Assembly: GCA_008704415.1 (NCBI GenBank)
Contig: VXIS01000602.1
Span: forward strand, 1-12,660
Length of the DNA stretch: 12,660 bases
Direction of reading: 5' to 3'
Source: Sphaerosporella brunnea
Lineage: Eukaryota > Ascomycota > Pezizomycetes > Pezizales > Pyronemataceae
Shown here: positions 1 to 8,975 of the stretch, in pieces
Layout: each line of letters opens with the position of its first letter
How positions within the stretch are numbered: position 1 is the stretch's first letter
Notes under the pieces: model-generated
Told to the model about the DNA's origin: nothing
Seen by the model: only the letters and a program-made list of their open reading frames with translations
Databases searched by the model: none
Position numbers and translations under genes: made by a program

Positions 1-375
1 AGATATAGGGCATCCAAGAACGCGCATCCTCCCCGTGTATTCAAATCTATCCCCCCATGGATGGTTGTCATGGGAGGGCCCTTTGGCCCCCCGGGTCAAA
101 AGGAGCTACCAGCTTTTACTCTCTATGGAATGAGCTCAAACCTTCAGATATAGGGCATGAAAGAACGCTCAATCTCCCACTATATTTAAATTTATCCCCA
201 CATTGAGGGTTATCTTGTGGGGTGGCCCCGCGAAGGGTCCTGTGGCTCTCTGGGTTAAACTGTGCTACCGGCCTTTACTCTCTAGGCAATGAGCTAACAC
301 TTACAGATATAGAGCATCAAAGGACGCTCATCCTCCCGCTGTATTCAAATCTATCCCCCCATTGATGGTTGTCTA
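1..375. repeat. Diverged satellite-like tandem repeat, about 2.4 units
   Basis: Three successive segments start with almost the same words: AGATATAGGGCATC at 1, AGATATAGGGCATG at 146 and AGATATAGAGCATC at 305. Each then shares the order 'CATCCTCCC..TATTCAAATCTATCCCCCCAT..ATGGTTGTC', and the two full units also share 'GCTACC..CTTTTACTCTCTA..GGAATGAGCT' with substitutions and small indels. The units are 145 and 159 bp; the third breaks off near 375. The array probably continues beyond the left edge. A nucleosome-sized unit is typical of satellites, but I cannot say whether it is centromeric, subtelomeric or dispersed. Confidence 0.85.
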
Positions 376-388
376 GTGATGGACATAA

Positions 389-509
389 GCCGAGCCGACT
401 CGAGCGTCAAGCTCGAGCCTCGAGCAGAGCCAACCCGAGCCTCACCCTTCGGCGATCCGAGCCGCCTCGAGCCTCTTGCCTGAGGAGCCGAGCTTTGGCT
501 CGAGCCTTT
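389..509. repeat. CGAGC-rich low-complexity patch
   Basis: The pentamer CGAGC occurs about nine times in roughly 120 bp, often inside CTCGAGCC, starting just after the satellite breaks off. Spacing is irregular, so this is not a clean tandem array. The open frames that cross it (369-575 on plus, 595-407 on minus) owe their Arg/Ser/Ala-rich translations to this composition and are not called as genes. It may be part of a decayed mobile element end; nothing in the sequence proves that. Confidence 0.6.
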
Positions 510-693
510 CGTTGTCGCTGGCTAGGTACAGGGAGACATCCCGTCGGCGGGGCGAAGATGAAAAGTGCTAGTTGATCGAGAACATTCTGTGCCAAAATGG
601 CGCGTGACTATCTTGCCATCCCCGCCTGCAGTGTTCCCAGCGAGCAGCTCTTTTTCCCTGGCTGGCCGGGTTATAACCATGGATTACTCTCAG

Positions 694-822
694 TCAGACC
701 ACCTTAGCCGGAGCAAATGCGAGGATGGTTCCCACGGTGTTGGCGATGGTGACCATGGTGATGGCCAGCAGCATCTGGACGACGGCGACGCCGAGGGCTT
801 CGATGCAGAGCAGGACGCTGAG
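694..822 (-). CDS. Probable isolated exon encoding a hydrophobic segment
   Basis: On the minus strand an open stretch of 42 codons runs from just after a TAG at 825-823 to a TGA at 696-694. About 36 of 42 codons end in G or C, most of them in C (ctc, gtc, atc, gcc, acc), a bias typical of well-expressed fungal genes and unlike the flanking AT-rich DNA. The translation is strongly hydrophobic (for example VVQMLLAITMVTIANTVGTI), consistent with one or two membrane helices. The preceding TAG could be a 3' splice site, with CTGAT upstream as a possible branch point. Neither neighbouring exon nor family could be identified. The plus-strand frames over the same bases (565-867, 725-940) are best read as shadows. 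It may be a relic. Confidence 0.35.
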   Translation of the reverse strand, partial: LSVLLCIEALGVAVVQMLLAITMVTIANTVGTILAFAPAKVV

Positions 823-3800
823 CTACGAGGCTTTGATTCCGGATCAGATCTATCGGATATATACTAGTATAGCAACGTTTCTCAGTGTGCAACCTTTTAT
901 TTACCGGTTAGTACTTCATAAATTGTATGGCAGCTCGTAGACAGCCTAAATTGCCACGCTCAAGCTCCAAAGCAGGACAATCATGAACTGAGTATTTCAC
1001 TTGATTGCGAAGGCATCGGCACCTTCCTGAACCTTTCGGTGGCTTGCAATTGCAGGAAATGGAACTTGTTTGTATGTAGCCAGGCCTGTAGATGTGGAAT
1101 TCCCAATAGGTAGCAACCGTGAATGATGCGAATAGACTCTCATCACCGACATTGCTAAGGTCACCGGAAGACTCGACCTGCGTAGCTGCGGTGGACATGG
1201 TAACAGCGTCACGGTACTGTATGCCTGAGTAAGATTTTAAATTATGCGGTTGTAAAGTTGTGCAGTACAGCGGGGATGGTTGGGGACAAAGAAAAAAAAA
1301 AATATTCATTGAACCAAAGAGCACTTTGGTTGGTGGTACACTTTAAATTTTAGGTCTGTCTGGTGGTTGCCGGACTATTTGCTCGACCGGATAGAACATA
1401 ATACCTGGATGCGCGGTACTTGTGTCGATGGCTTCAAGACATCGTGCAAAGACACGAGACGATAATGAGAGTCCTGTCACTCAAGATGCCAATCGTAAGC
1501 ATGTGATGTTCCCAAAAGCTCAAAAATTAAGGAGAACAGAAATACCTTAATTGGTCATGCTTGTAATTTTTTGAAAATATATATCGGACATGGGGAAGGA
1601 CTCATGCTTATAGTGAGTTAAACTGATCAGCGCCAATCTAATGTTTTCTTTTAGCACAGACTGTCCCAGCCATGAATGAAAAATCATGGACAATAATGGA
1701 ACTATACCTGCTTGCTTCAAGTTCATATTGCATCAGACCGTATCTTTTATCGAGACACAGTCATCCATGGTTCCGCAGGTATTCGATAAGTATGCAGAAC
1801 CTTGGGTATAACAAGTAAGACAACTTCTGGGCGTGCATGATGCTCGGTGTTGGTAGCTGGATACGATGCGACTTAGTATAGTCGACTCAAGGGATTGGTG
1901 ATGACATTGGGAGCTCAGTAATAGTCATAGGTCAAATCGAAAGGCAAGGTACCTGGTTCCCCAATGATCGTATCGCACTATATCCGATCCTTTAACGACA
2001 ACCTGCCGCAGTTCAACATGGCACTGAACGATTCCATCAGCGTGATGAGGGATACTGAGTACTAGAACTGTGGGGATGTAAACTAGTTGATGCCGATCTA
2101 TATGCGTGTAAGTGCAAGAGAGCCAATTTGTGGGAAAAGCAATGGAAATACCGAATTTTAGCACTCACACCCGCCAGTGCGTGAGGCGGGACCCTCTTGG
2201 TTATGGATAGATATGCTCGTTTCTTGGTGTCAGTCTACGTCCATTTATTAGCACCTCAAGCCAAGAAAAAACTATGACTGATCAAAAATGAACGCCCACC
2301 TTATTTTTCCTGTTATCCCGCCCCAGAGTGTACCGTGCTGAGTCGGTAACTATATGGACTAAAGATGGCGGTCATGTTGTGGGAACACATTTTGATGGGG
2401 CAATGGTGTGGACCGACTTACGCCAGGCGACAGGTATTGTACACTGGGACCTGTTAGTGCTTGGCTGCAGTAAATTCAGAGCTTATTGACAGGTCATCAC
2501 ATACCTTCAATTTCATGGATTGCCGCTGGTGGCAACAGCTTAAGCTTCCAAATCAACCCAGGTTCCTTCTTTCAGGTTTTAAGAGGGTAGTGGCATACCA
2601 ATCAACACCCATCAATTACAAGCACCTTAGTGGTAGCATTGAGTCGGGAGTGATGAACAATCTCGATGAACAGCCTTGAGCAATGACCAATCCGTTGGAA
2701 AGCATGAAGAGCGGAGCAAGAAATGACAGCGCGGGTGGAGGCATGGTGAATACTTGGGGAGTGGAGTACACCCTGTGGTGATGACAGTAGGAATGTAGGC
2801 GAATGCAATGGGAAATACTGATTAGCAGGCGATAGCATCTGTTAGCCCAGTATGGCAGTTAATCAAAAGCACTGAATGGAAATGTACCAGCAACGGACGT
2901 ATCGACGTATCTTTCCCTTTTTCAAGCTGTTGCTAAATGATAAGCTGAGGTGGATACACGGGATATAATGGTGAGAGATGTGTGCAGACAACGCGTAGAA
3001 ATACTCACCAGTGATGGCATGATTATTCATAATGGAGTACGGTGCAGGTTGGCATTGATTCGCCATGGTTCTTAAACAACAGTGAGCACCCGACAAGTGG
3101 TGATAGCAAGGCATGGAATTATCGAACAGTAAGAGGGATGTTTCGATGATAGCTCATTGAAGGGATCGGAGGCAAGCCTGATGTTAGCTCAGATTGTCCA
3201 TCCAGTATGAAACACAAACACGAAAGGAATTATACCTCCTTTCCAACGATATTATTGTATTATAAATCTTTTTTCAAACCGAAGCGAGTTGTGGTCGTGC
3301 ATCGTGAGGAGGCATTCGATCAGCACCACGGGAAGTGCAGGAGAAAGACAGCATGATAGGCCCTGCCGGGGGCAGTAAGGTAAAGTGCTTGGGACCTGTC
3401 TTTAAACGTTTGTTAGTTGAGGAGGAGATTATCGATAAAAGCGGAAGGGAAAATACCGAATTATCACAATTTCATACCCGCCGCTGACCGTGTGATGAAG
3501 ATTGTAAGTGTTAACGGTAGAAGGTCAAACCAGGGAGGGTGGCGGATGTTGTGGTTTCGTTTATTCAAAACCGGGAAGCCGTAGATTGTTGCCAGGAGGC
3601 TGTCACTCTCGGTGTCAGAAATGCGTAGAGGAATGCAGTAGCAATTGTATAAATACTCAATGAGGGATAGGGATAGGCAGAAGGATGAGCATGATACCTG
3701 TCAATGTATATCCCAGTTGTTAGCCAACGTTCATTGCGCTACAAAAGAGGAAGAAGACAACAACCTCATTCATGACGCCGTGCAGTGTAACAACGGATCA

Positions 3801-4368
3801 ATCCAGCAGGCTACAGCAAGCTGGTGGTTGGGTAAGTATGGGATGCCACGGCAACTGTGGGAAGCAAGTGAAAGCGATGTCATCACCTACCGTGACGGCA
3901 CAGCCCACGTCGAAAACAGAACTTAGTTTCTCCTTAATTCAGCATTGTTCCATGGGTTGCAGAGAGTCGATGACTGGGCTGGGGACGGGAGTTGACTGGT
4001 TTCAACGGCCTAACGGTTCTTCTAGGCGTTGCGTAAACGGCTCGTACACATGTGGGGAACGTGGATGAAGCAGCAATCGGTATGACGGGGGATTTAAAGT
4101 GTAGGGATGACCGTATTGCACGGGAACAGCCTGATGTCAATATATTGAAGGGTTAGCCCAGCACCTCCACGATTGCTTGATAAAAATCAAAGACGAATGG
4201 AAGCATATATACCTTAATTATAGATTAAAGGGGATCTGCGCATAAACACATTGCATCTCTAGCCGCATCCAACACGTTTGTAATGCATCGGCGGCGAGGG
4301 AAGGCAGGATACACTACGGCAACCTTAGAACGTTTCGACTGAGGTTCAATATGATAGCTAACTCGACG
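823..4368. other. About 3.5 kb with no recognisable gene
   Basis: All open frames here are shorter than 140 codons and none gives a protein I recognise. The longest, 1324-908 on minus (138 codons), contains a Cys-containing stretch but no motif or codon bias that would support a gene. Two similar 32-35 bp segments, at 2144-2175 and 3448-3482, share GGAAATACCGAATT followed by CACCCGCC or TACCCGCC after a variable middle. Many GTAT-type donor look-alikes occur on the minus strand, at about the frequency expected by chance. Spliced or non-coding transcripts cannot be excluded from sequence alone. Confidence 0.5.
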
Positions 4369-4446
4369 GATCGGTGATCAGAGCGTGAGCAATCGGTGAT
4401 CAGAGCGTTAGAAATCGGTGGTCAGAGCGGGAGGGATCGGTGCCAG
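4369..4446. repeat. 22-bp minisatellite, three full units plus a partial
   Basis: Units of 22 bp start at 4369, 4391 and 4413, each with the core ATCGGTGATCAGAGCG (third unit GGTGGTCAGAGCG), followed by a partial copy at 4435-4446 that begins GATCGGTG. Two units contain the palindrome TGATCA. The array lies in otherwise gene-poor DNA and encodes nothing recognisable. Confidence 0.9.
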
Positions 4447-5353
4447 TCTATGATTTCAGTGAAGGTTGTCGTCCATTAAGGACGAAACACAATGGCGAGA
4501 GTAATCATACTTACTTTTCAAATAATCATATTGTATCGTACACCGTCTATCTGGTTGATAGCAAGCCGTGACACGGTATGGCACAGGTGGAAGCAGCAAG
4601 GTGGGGGAGGATAACCAGCATTAGAGGCCTTGGCGGTACGGTAGGCCTATTCTGGACCAGTGATTGCAGTGATGATGCGACGCGAGGCGGCGGCCTGCGG
4701 GCAATGAATAGGCATTTGGGACGCATGATTATGTCAATGGATGAGGAACAAGACGACGAACAAGATAGGAATCATACCTTGTTCATCAAAAACTCATCAC
4801 ATCCCTGCTGGCTCACACAGCCGATACTGGCGGGGCTGCAGATAACGTGAACGGGGGAGCGCAGTGGCTTGTCTGCACGCGATCGGTATGCGACGCAAGG
4901 TTTGCATGAAGCATCCATTGCCTGACGAACATGGTGGGTGGGCACTTCCCGCCGGCACGTGCATGGGTCGGCTACGTGAACGCAGCAATATGGAAGCGAC
5001 TGGATCTACCCACCACACGCAGCAAAAACCAGCTTAGAACGAGGGCCTTTCATTTGTTCAGTCTAGATTGCGGCTTATCTATGTAGTGTAGATCCCAGCA
5101 AGATAACGGACCGTGTGGATCTGAATCATGATTAAACAACGATTGCCCATTCTCGAAGCTCTCATCGGTGACTTCTGCGGTGGGTTGACAGGTGGGCAGA
5201 GCGTCAGTGTAGCGGGCGGTGCGTGAAGCCTCCTGCCACACCTCGGGTTGAATTGGGATAGCTTTCAATGCTGTTACACAGCTGCATTCCGCGACATTCC
5301 ATCTGGATCGCGCAAGCAAACTTTTGACCTGTGCTTGCAATAGCAGCCAGTAC
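4447..5353. other. Gene-poor stretch with one weak candidate exon
   Basis: Apart from the open stretch at 5005-4779, described separately, I see only short open frames with no family resemblance or codon bias. A GTAAGTATGA donor-like word lies at about 4512 on the minus strand, but the frames entering it contain stops or are not distinctive. No RNA gene or regulatory site could be identified. Confidence 0.4.
4779..5005 (-). CDS. Weak candidate internal exon, unknown protein
   Basis: On the minus strand 75 codons stay open between a possible 3' splice site (TGGGTAG, ending at 5006) and a good donor-like sequence (AAG followed by GTATGA at 4778). The frame differs from the ATG-initiated frame over the same bases. 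The predicted peptide has nine cysteines, including a CTCRRE motif near the start and VICSPASIGC near the end, with no domain I recognise. An open stretch of this length is not rare by chance in a 12.7 kb window scanned in six frames, so this is a suggestion only. Confidence 0.18.
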
Positions 5354-5379
5354 AAAAAAAAAAAAAAAAAAAAAAAAAA
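5354..5379 (+). repeat. A26 homopolymer tract
   Basis: Twenty-six consecutive adenines follow CAGCCAGTAC. Such tracts often mark the 3' end of a retroposed sequence on the plus strand. No retroelement body, RNA polymerase III box or matching target-site duplication is evident in the preceding 300 bp, so it may equally be a grown microsatellite. The lysine- or phenylalanine-run frames crossing it are artefacts. Confidence 0.9.
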
Positions 5380-6499
5380 CACGAGAATGCTGGATGGAGG
5401 TGTTGGCGTTTTGTGGCGAAAGCTGCAGCAAAGAATGGCTCTGGCTGTTTGGAGGGAAGATTGCATTCTTGTCAATTAGGAAAGCAAGATACCGGATCTA
5501 CTCGCCAATATAGATGACCGGGAATCTCAGAATCTCGCCCGGGCTGGACCCAAGGTACATCACAAAAACCAAGTTGTCATGGTAAGTCTCTTATACCAAG
5601 TGTATATGTTTGTAGGCGCAGAGAAAAGGTCACGGAGGAGGCGGTGACTGGATACCAACCGGTCGGGCGGACGGAAATCCGCGAGGTCACTCTGAAGATG
5701 GGATGCCCAGAGATCCTTGTGATTCATAGGGAGACTTGATGCCTACCGGCCGTACACGCCTAGGGAGCCCAACGCCTACATGCCGTAGGCCCACACTGGT
5801 AGCTCCAAGGACAACCCGAGGCGGCGGTATGTTTACATACCGGATCCCAGTATGACGGCCTGACAAGGTAGCATGCCTATACCGTAGGCGCTCGGGATCT
5901 ACCATACTCGGTCAGGAACGAGGTAACCAACGATATGAGATTTAACAGCAAGACTGAGCGTCAAACAATGACCGAACGTCAAACTGCAAGGCAACGTCGC
6001 CAGATGGCGTATTCTGGTGGGATGGGGTCGACCTTGGTTAGTCGCGCTGGTGGCCAGTGATGGGTGTGGATGGCAGTTAGAGAGCCAACGCAAGTTGAAG
6101 GGGGGCTGGCTGACCGCGAAATGATGAAACCCGGAGAAGATACCAACGCGAATACAGACCAACGACGGATAGGTTTACAGACCAGCCTACCGCGTCGGTG
6201 GTAGACGAAGCTGACGATCTGAGCATATCAGAGTTGGGATTGCCGCAGCTGAGTCTGTACGGGCATGCAGTTGCCTTAATTGTATGGTCAACAACAAGAC
6301 GATGACAAGACGGGAAGGAACAGCGTGCACAGACTCTACTTTTCTCGAGTGCCGTTGAAAGTGAAAACGACTAAACTTATACAAACAACAGTAAACAAAG
6401 ATTTATCGGTAGTAAAGGCTCGGGTGTTCAATGTATTTCACCTACTCCTCAATGACATAGGGGTTCAATATTGCTTTCTTGCTTTTTAACCCTTCATGC
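5380..6499. other. Intergenic region upstream of the retrotransposon 3' LTR
   Basis: No recognisable gene. Open frames of 65-90 codons on both strands show no family resemblance. The only structure seen is a group of short inverted repeats at 5774-5889, listed separately, and two tandem words, GAGCGTCAAAC and GAACGTCAAAC, near 5957 and 5974. Confidence 0.45.
5774..5889. repeat. Cluster of short inverted repeats
   Basis: Three near-perfect hairpin-type repeats lie within 116 bp: GCCTAC-5nt-GTAGGC at 5774-5790, CGGTATGT-2nt-ACATACCG at 5825-5842, and GCCTA-5nt-TAGGC at 5875-5889. The first and third share the words CCGTAGGC and GCCTA, and a further GCCTACCGG starts at 5741. This could be foldback DNA of a decayed element or protein-binding sites; function is unknown. 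Confidence 0.6.
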
Positions 6500-6708
6500 T
6501 GTTGAACGATGAGGTTGAGAGAGGAGATGAAGCTCTTGTTTATCCAACGCCAAAGCGCAAGCGTCAAGCCTTTATATACAGCACCGCGTGGGCAAAACAG
6601 CAGGAAAAAAAAAAAAAAAAAAAAAGGCCAACTATAAAACTACGGAAAACGGAAACAAGAGCAAAAAACCTAGACCCACGGTCTCCACCCGAAAATCCTT
6701 TTCCAACA
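6500..6708 (-). repeat. 3' LTR of the copia element (209 bp)
   Basis: In the minus direction the LTR begins TGTTGG at 6708, directly after a purine-rich tract, and is taken to end ..TTCAACA at 6500, giving the terminal inverted repeat TGTTG/CAACA. It contains an internal T21 run (A21 at 6605-6625 on plus) and a TATA-like box. The start is well supported by the adjacent polypurine tract. The end is inferred from the inverted terminal words alone, because no second LTR is available for comparison. Confidence 0.7.
6571..6579 (-). promoter_or_regulatory. TATA box within the LTR
   Basis: GTATATAAA reads on the minus strand about 130 bp into the LTR, where copia-type elements carry the promoter for their genomic RNA. 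Transcription would start roughly 25-35 bp further on and, from this 3' LTR, would run leftward out of the element into flanking DNA. Confidence 0.5.
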
Positions 6709-6716
6709 CTCCCCCG
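6709..6716 (-). promoter_or_regulatory. Polypurine tract, plus-strand primer of the element
   Basis: CGGGGGAG on the minus strand immediately precedes the LTR start TGTTGG. A G-rich purine run ending exactly at the 3' LTR is the usual primer site for second-strand DNA synthesis in copia elements. It anchors the LTR boundary. Confidence 0.7.
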
Positions 6717-6731
6717 TTGCCCATGCGGTTG

Positions 6732-6860
6732 CAAAATCAAATCAATCCAATTTCCTTAACAAACGCCTTGCGCTTGACCCTTCCAAATGCCTTTGTCAAC
6801 CCATCTGCCAGCATCTCGTCCGATGGTACGTGCTTGACCATAAGCTTCTTGGTAGCGACA
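6732..6860 (-). pseudogene. pol: C-terminal tail of copia RNase H region
   Basis: An open minus-strand frame reads through VKHVPSDEMLADGLTKAFGR, matching the 'I.Y.P....LADGLTK.L' block that closes copia polyproteins. It then runs on into the polypurine tract and LTR. It lies in a different frame from the upstream RNase H part, so a shift has occurred between 7040 and 6860. The ATG-initiated frame 7074-6796 is mostly a shadow. Confidence 0.75.
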
Positions 6861-7039
6861 GCCTCGTGAAGGCCGTGAAATCAAAGGCGAAGGTGCCGAC
6901 TGTCTCCCTTGAAATTCGCAGTACTAAGAACGGTGACGCAGGCCAGATTGTTGTTGAGGACAAGCGGTGGTGAGTTGACGTCTGGGGTACTGGACGCCGC
7001 TTGCAGGCTCGGGGTAAGCTCAGAAATGAGGCCAGAGGA

Positions 7040-7400
7040 TCAGTCAATCTGCCGCTTGACCGCAGCGGAGGCAATGAGCTCTGATTCCATGGTTGACTGA
7101 GTGACGAAAGTCTGTTTCTTAGACTTCCACAGGACTAAGATGCCGAGAACATAAAGTAGATACCCGGTTGTCGATTTACCGGTATGGACTTCTCTGCCAA
7201 GGTTTGCATCTGCGTAGGCAACAATAGGTACAGAGCTTGACTGCGAGTTAAGGGCTAGTTTCTTCGATGCGGTGGCTTGGAAGTAGCGGAAAAGATGTTT
7301 GACGGCAGTCCAATGGTTTTGGTCTGGGTTAGACGAGTAGCGGCCAAGTGGTGTAGCTGCGTAGGCGATATATCTGGGCGAGATGCAAGGCCTATATATA
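7040..7400 (-). pseudogene. pol: Copia RNase H domain fragment
   Basis: Open minus-strand frame ending at TGA 7042-7040. It starts near YIAYAATPLGRYSS, continues with NHWTAVKHLFRYF and VAYADANLG, and reaches WKSKKQTFVTQSTMESELIA. This is the copia RNase H core: Asp in YADAN (codon 7210-7208) and Glu in MESEL fit the expected catalytic positions. The preceding bases in another frame read AVGTLLYIGLASRPDI, the usual bridge from reverse transcriptase ('RPDIAYA'), so the frameshift lies at about 7395. The domain has no start codon of its own and is recognised only by translating all frames. Confidence 0.85.
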
Positions 7401-7680
7401 GAAGTGTTCCAACTGCCTGTAGGTATGAAGACTGGTTGACAGGCTTTGGGTGCTCCCCGTTTCTGCCGCGCCGGGGCTGAGCTTCAGACCTTCGTCCATT
7501 GGGGTATACCGTGACCGGCGGTCGTTCATGCCGAATTGTTCGAGATTCTTTGTGATGTAACCAGACTGGTTGAGGTAGGCAGTGCGGCGCTTGCGGTCAA
7601 GTTGAACGTCAAGGCCCACATACTGGAAATGGTCTCCTATGGGAATGCTGGCACCCTAAGGAGGTACAGCGCGGAAGCAG
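7392..7680 (-). pseudogene. pol: Copia reverse transcriptase, C-terminal part
   Basis: The minus-strand frame from 7619 begins GLDVQLDRKRRTAYLNQSGY and continues KNLEQFGM, then TPMDEGLKLSP. These match the 'LG..V.RDR..R.L.LSQ..YI...L..FGM' and 'TPM' blocks that follow the palm domain of copia reverse transcriptases. One or more indels between 7665 and 7619 separate it from the palm. The frame stops at 7392 where the RNase H bridge continues in another frame. Confidence 0.85.
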
Positions 7681-8096
7681 CGATTGAGAGCCTTGCTCAC
7701 CGAAGTAAGCTTGTCCATGGTACTGGTGAGGATCATGATGTCGTCGACGTATACCAGAACAATGATGCCATTGCCTAGAAAAACGTCGGGGGCAGCAACC
7801 GATGCTGTGAGACTAAGATCAACCAGAAAATCATAGACGTCTTTGAGCCAACCGTGTGCAGACTGCTTTAGACCATATAAGGTCTTTTGGCGGCGAACAA
7901 GTGGGCGATCACGTTTCCATAGGTCATGATTCTGCCAGTTTCCTTCTGGCAGGCAAAGATAGATCATTTCGTGCAGTCTACTTCCAATAAAGGCTGTAGG
8001 GCAGTCGAGGATGGCGACTTGCAGATTTCGCTGAGCTGCCAGGCCAAGACAAAGGCTGATAGTTGATGCATCAACAACACCGGGAAGATATCGCAT
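7656..8096 (-). pseudogene. pol: Copia reverse transcriptase palm domain
   Basis: RNA-dependent DNA polymerase core, 146 codons. AAQRNLQVAILDCPTAF carries the first catalytic Asp (usual family form LD.KTAFLNG). EMIYLCLPEG, TLYGLKQSAHGW and VLVYVDDIMIL follow in family order, with the catalytic YVDD intact (bases 7751-7740). The Lys of the usual 'KTAF' is replaced by a Pro-Thr reading and the NG after AF reads IGS, signs of decay. The ATG at 8096 is not a real start: the frame simply resumes after a shift from the upstream fragment. Confidence 0.93.
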
Positions 8097-8481
8097 TCCT
8101 ATCGAAATCTAAACCTTCTTTCTGAGTGAAACCTTGAGCTATTAACCGAGCTTTATACTTATCAATCTCCCCCGTGGCTTTGAACTTCTTAGAGAGAAGC
8201 CATCTGCTATTGACGACTGTAGTCTCGAGAGGTAGTTGGCCTTCTGCGATGAACTCCATAGCTTGGTGACTGTCGAGAGCGGCTGCTTTGGTGTTAACAG
8301 CAGCCTTCCACTCTTCTGCTTTGGGGGTCTTCAACGCAGCACGGTAGGTCTTCGGTCCCAGTTCAACCATGAAGGCCATGGCTGTAGCTGAAGCGGTATC
8401 TGTATTTGCAGCAAGTAGAATCCTGCCGAAATGCGTGTGGGTGCTGGTCTTAGGCGAAAATATATTCATATCGATGCGCAA
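8071..8481 (-). pseudogene. pol: Copia reverse transcriptase, N-terminal (fingers) part
   Basis: The minus-strand frame contains ALKTPKAEEWKAAVNTKAAA, then VVNSRWLLSKKFKATGEIDK and YKARLIAQGFTQKEGLDFD. These match the opening block of copia reverse transcriptases ('EA...P....W..A...E...L....TW.LV..P.....I..KWVFK.K....G.I..YKARLVAKG..Q..G.D'). The match is lost after FDR, and the expected continuation appears in the frame starting at 8096, so a frameshift lies near 8090. Residues before about 8400 look like linker. Confidence 0.9.
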
Positions 8482-8975
8482 ATTCTGTGGAATAGTCTCA
8501 GGCTCAGCATAGGGGTCGGGGCAATAGCTGAGGACAGACTCAGTATCAACCCATTCGCCACGAGTGCTTTGGTGTTTTCAGGAATTTCAAAGGTAACAGT
8601 AGAAGATGAAATGTCTGAGCCAAGCAATTCTGAATACAGACAGACTTCGTTAAACTGAATGTCGCGCGCCAGGAATTCGCGTTTGGAGGTAATATCATAG
8701 AGAAGGTATTGCCGGGAGGTCACGGTGTAGCCAAACAAGACTGCTTTCTTCGCACGGTCGTCAAGCTTCTTCCGCGTCACTGGAGCGGTCCAGGCATAGG
8801 CCAGACAACCAAAGACTCGAAAATGGGACAGGTCAGGCTTCTTGCCTGCGTCATGCCAGGCTTCGAAGGGTGGGAAGGCGATTCTTAATGTAACCAGCGA
8901 CATTGACAGCGTCCGTCCAAATAGAATTTGGCATACATTGAGCAAGCAGGGTCCATCACCGTGCGGTTGCAGCAT
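8466..8975 (-). pseudogene. pol: Copia integrase C-terminal region and linker
   Basis: The minus-strand frame reads FRVFGCLAYAWTAPVTRKKL, then DDRAKKAVLFGYTVTSRQY and FLARDIQFNE. These match the block that follows the catalytic core of copia integrases ('LRVFGC.AYV....R.KLD.RA...IFLGY......Y.........'). The following 80 residues up to 8466 are an unconserved linker to reverse transcriptase. The ATG at 8975 is incidental; the real reading enters from another frame that carries the catalytic Glu. Confidence 0.88.

Noticed and set aside
565..867. Plus-strand open frame of 100 codons, Asp/Gly-rich
   Set aside because: It is antisense to the C-ending minus-strand stretch; its Asp/Gly richness is the complement of the hydrophobic codons.
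3730..4212. A minus-strand frame open for about 160 codons except for several TGA codons, hinting at TGA read as tryptophan
   Set aside because: TGA is as frequent as in random sequence, the frame has no family match, and ordinary TGG codons are used for Trp in recognisable genes here. A changed genetic code is not supported.
1540..4780. A series of GGTAT/AGGTAT donor-like words on the minus strand spaced roughly 160-350 bp, suggesting a many-exon gene
   Set aside because: The four-base word GTAT is expected about 13 times in 3.3 kb by chance, which is what is seen. Exons drawn between these words repeatedly hit stops, and none resembles a known protein.
5687..5905. Minus-strand 72-codon frame over the inverted-repeat cluster
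   Set aside because: No codon bias or recognisable motif; its Arg/Gly/Val content follows from the repeated GCCTA/TAGGC words.
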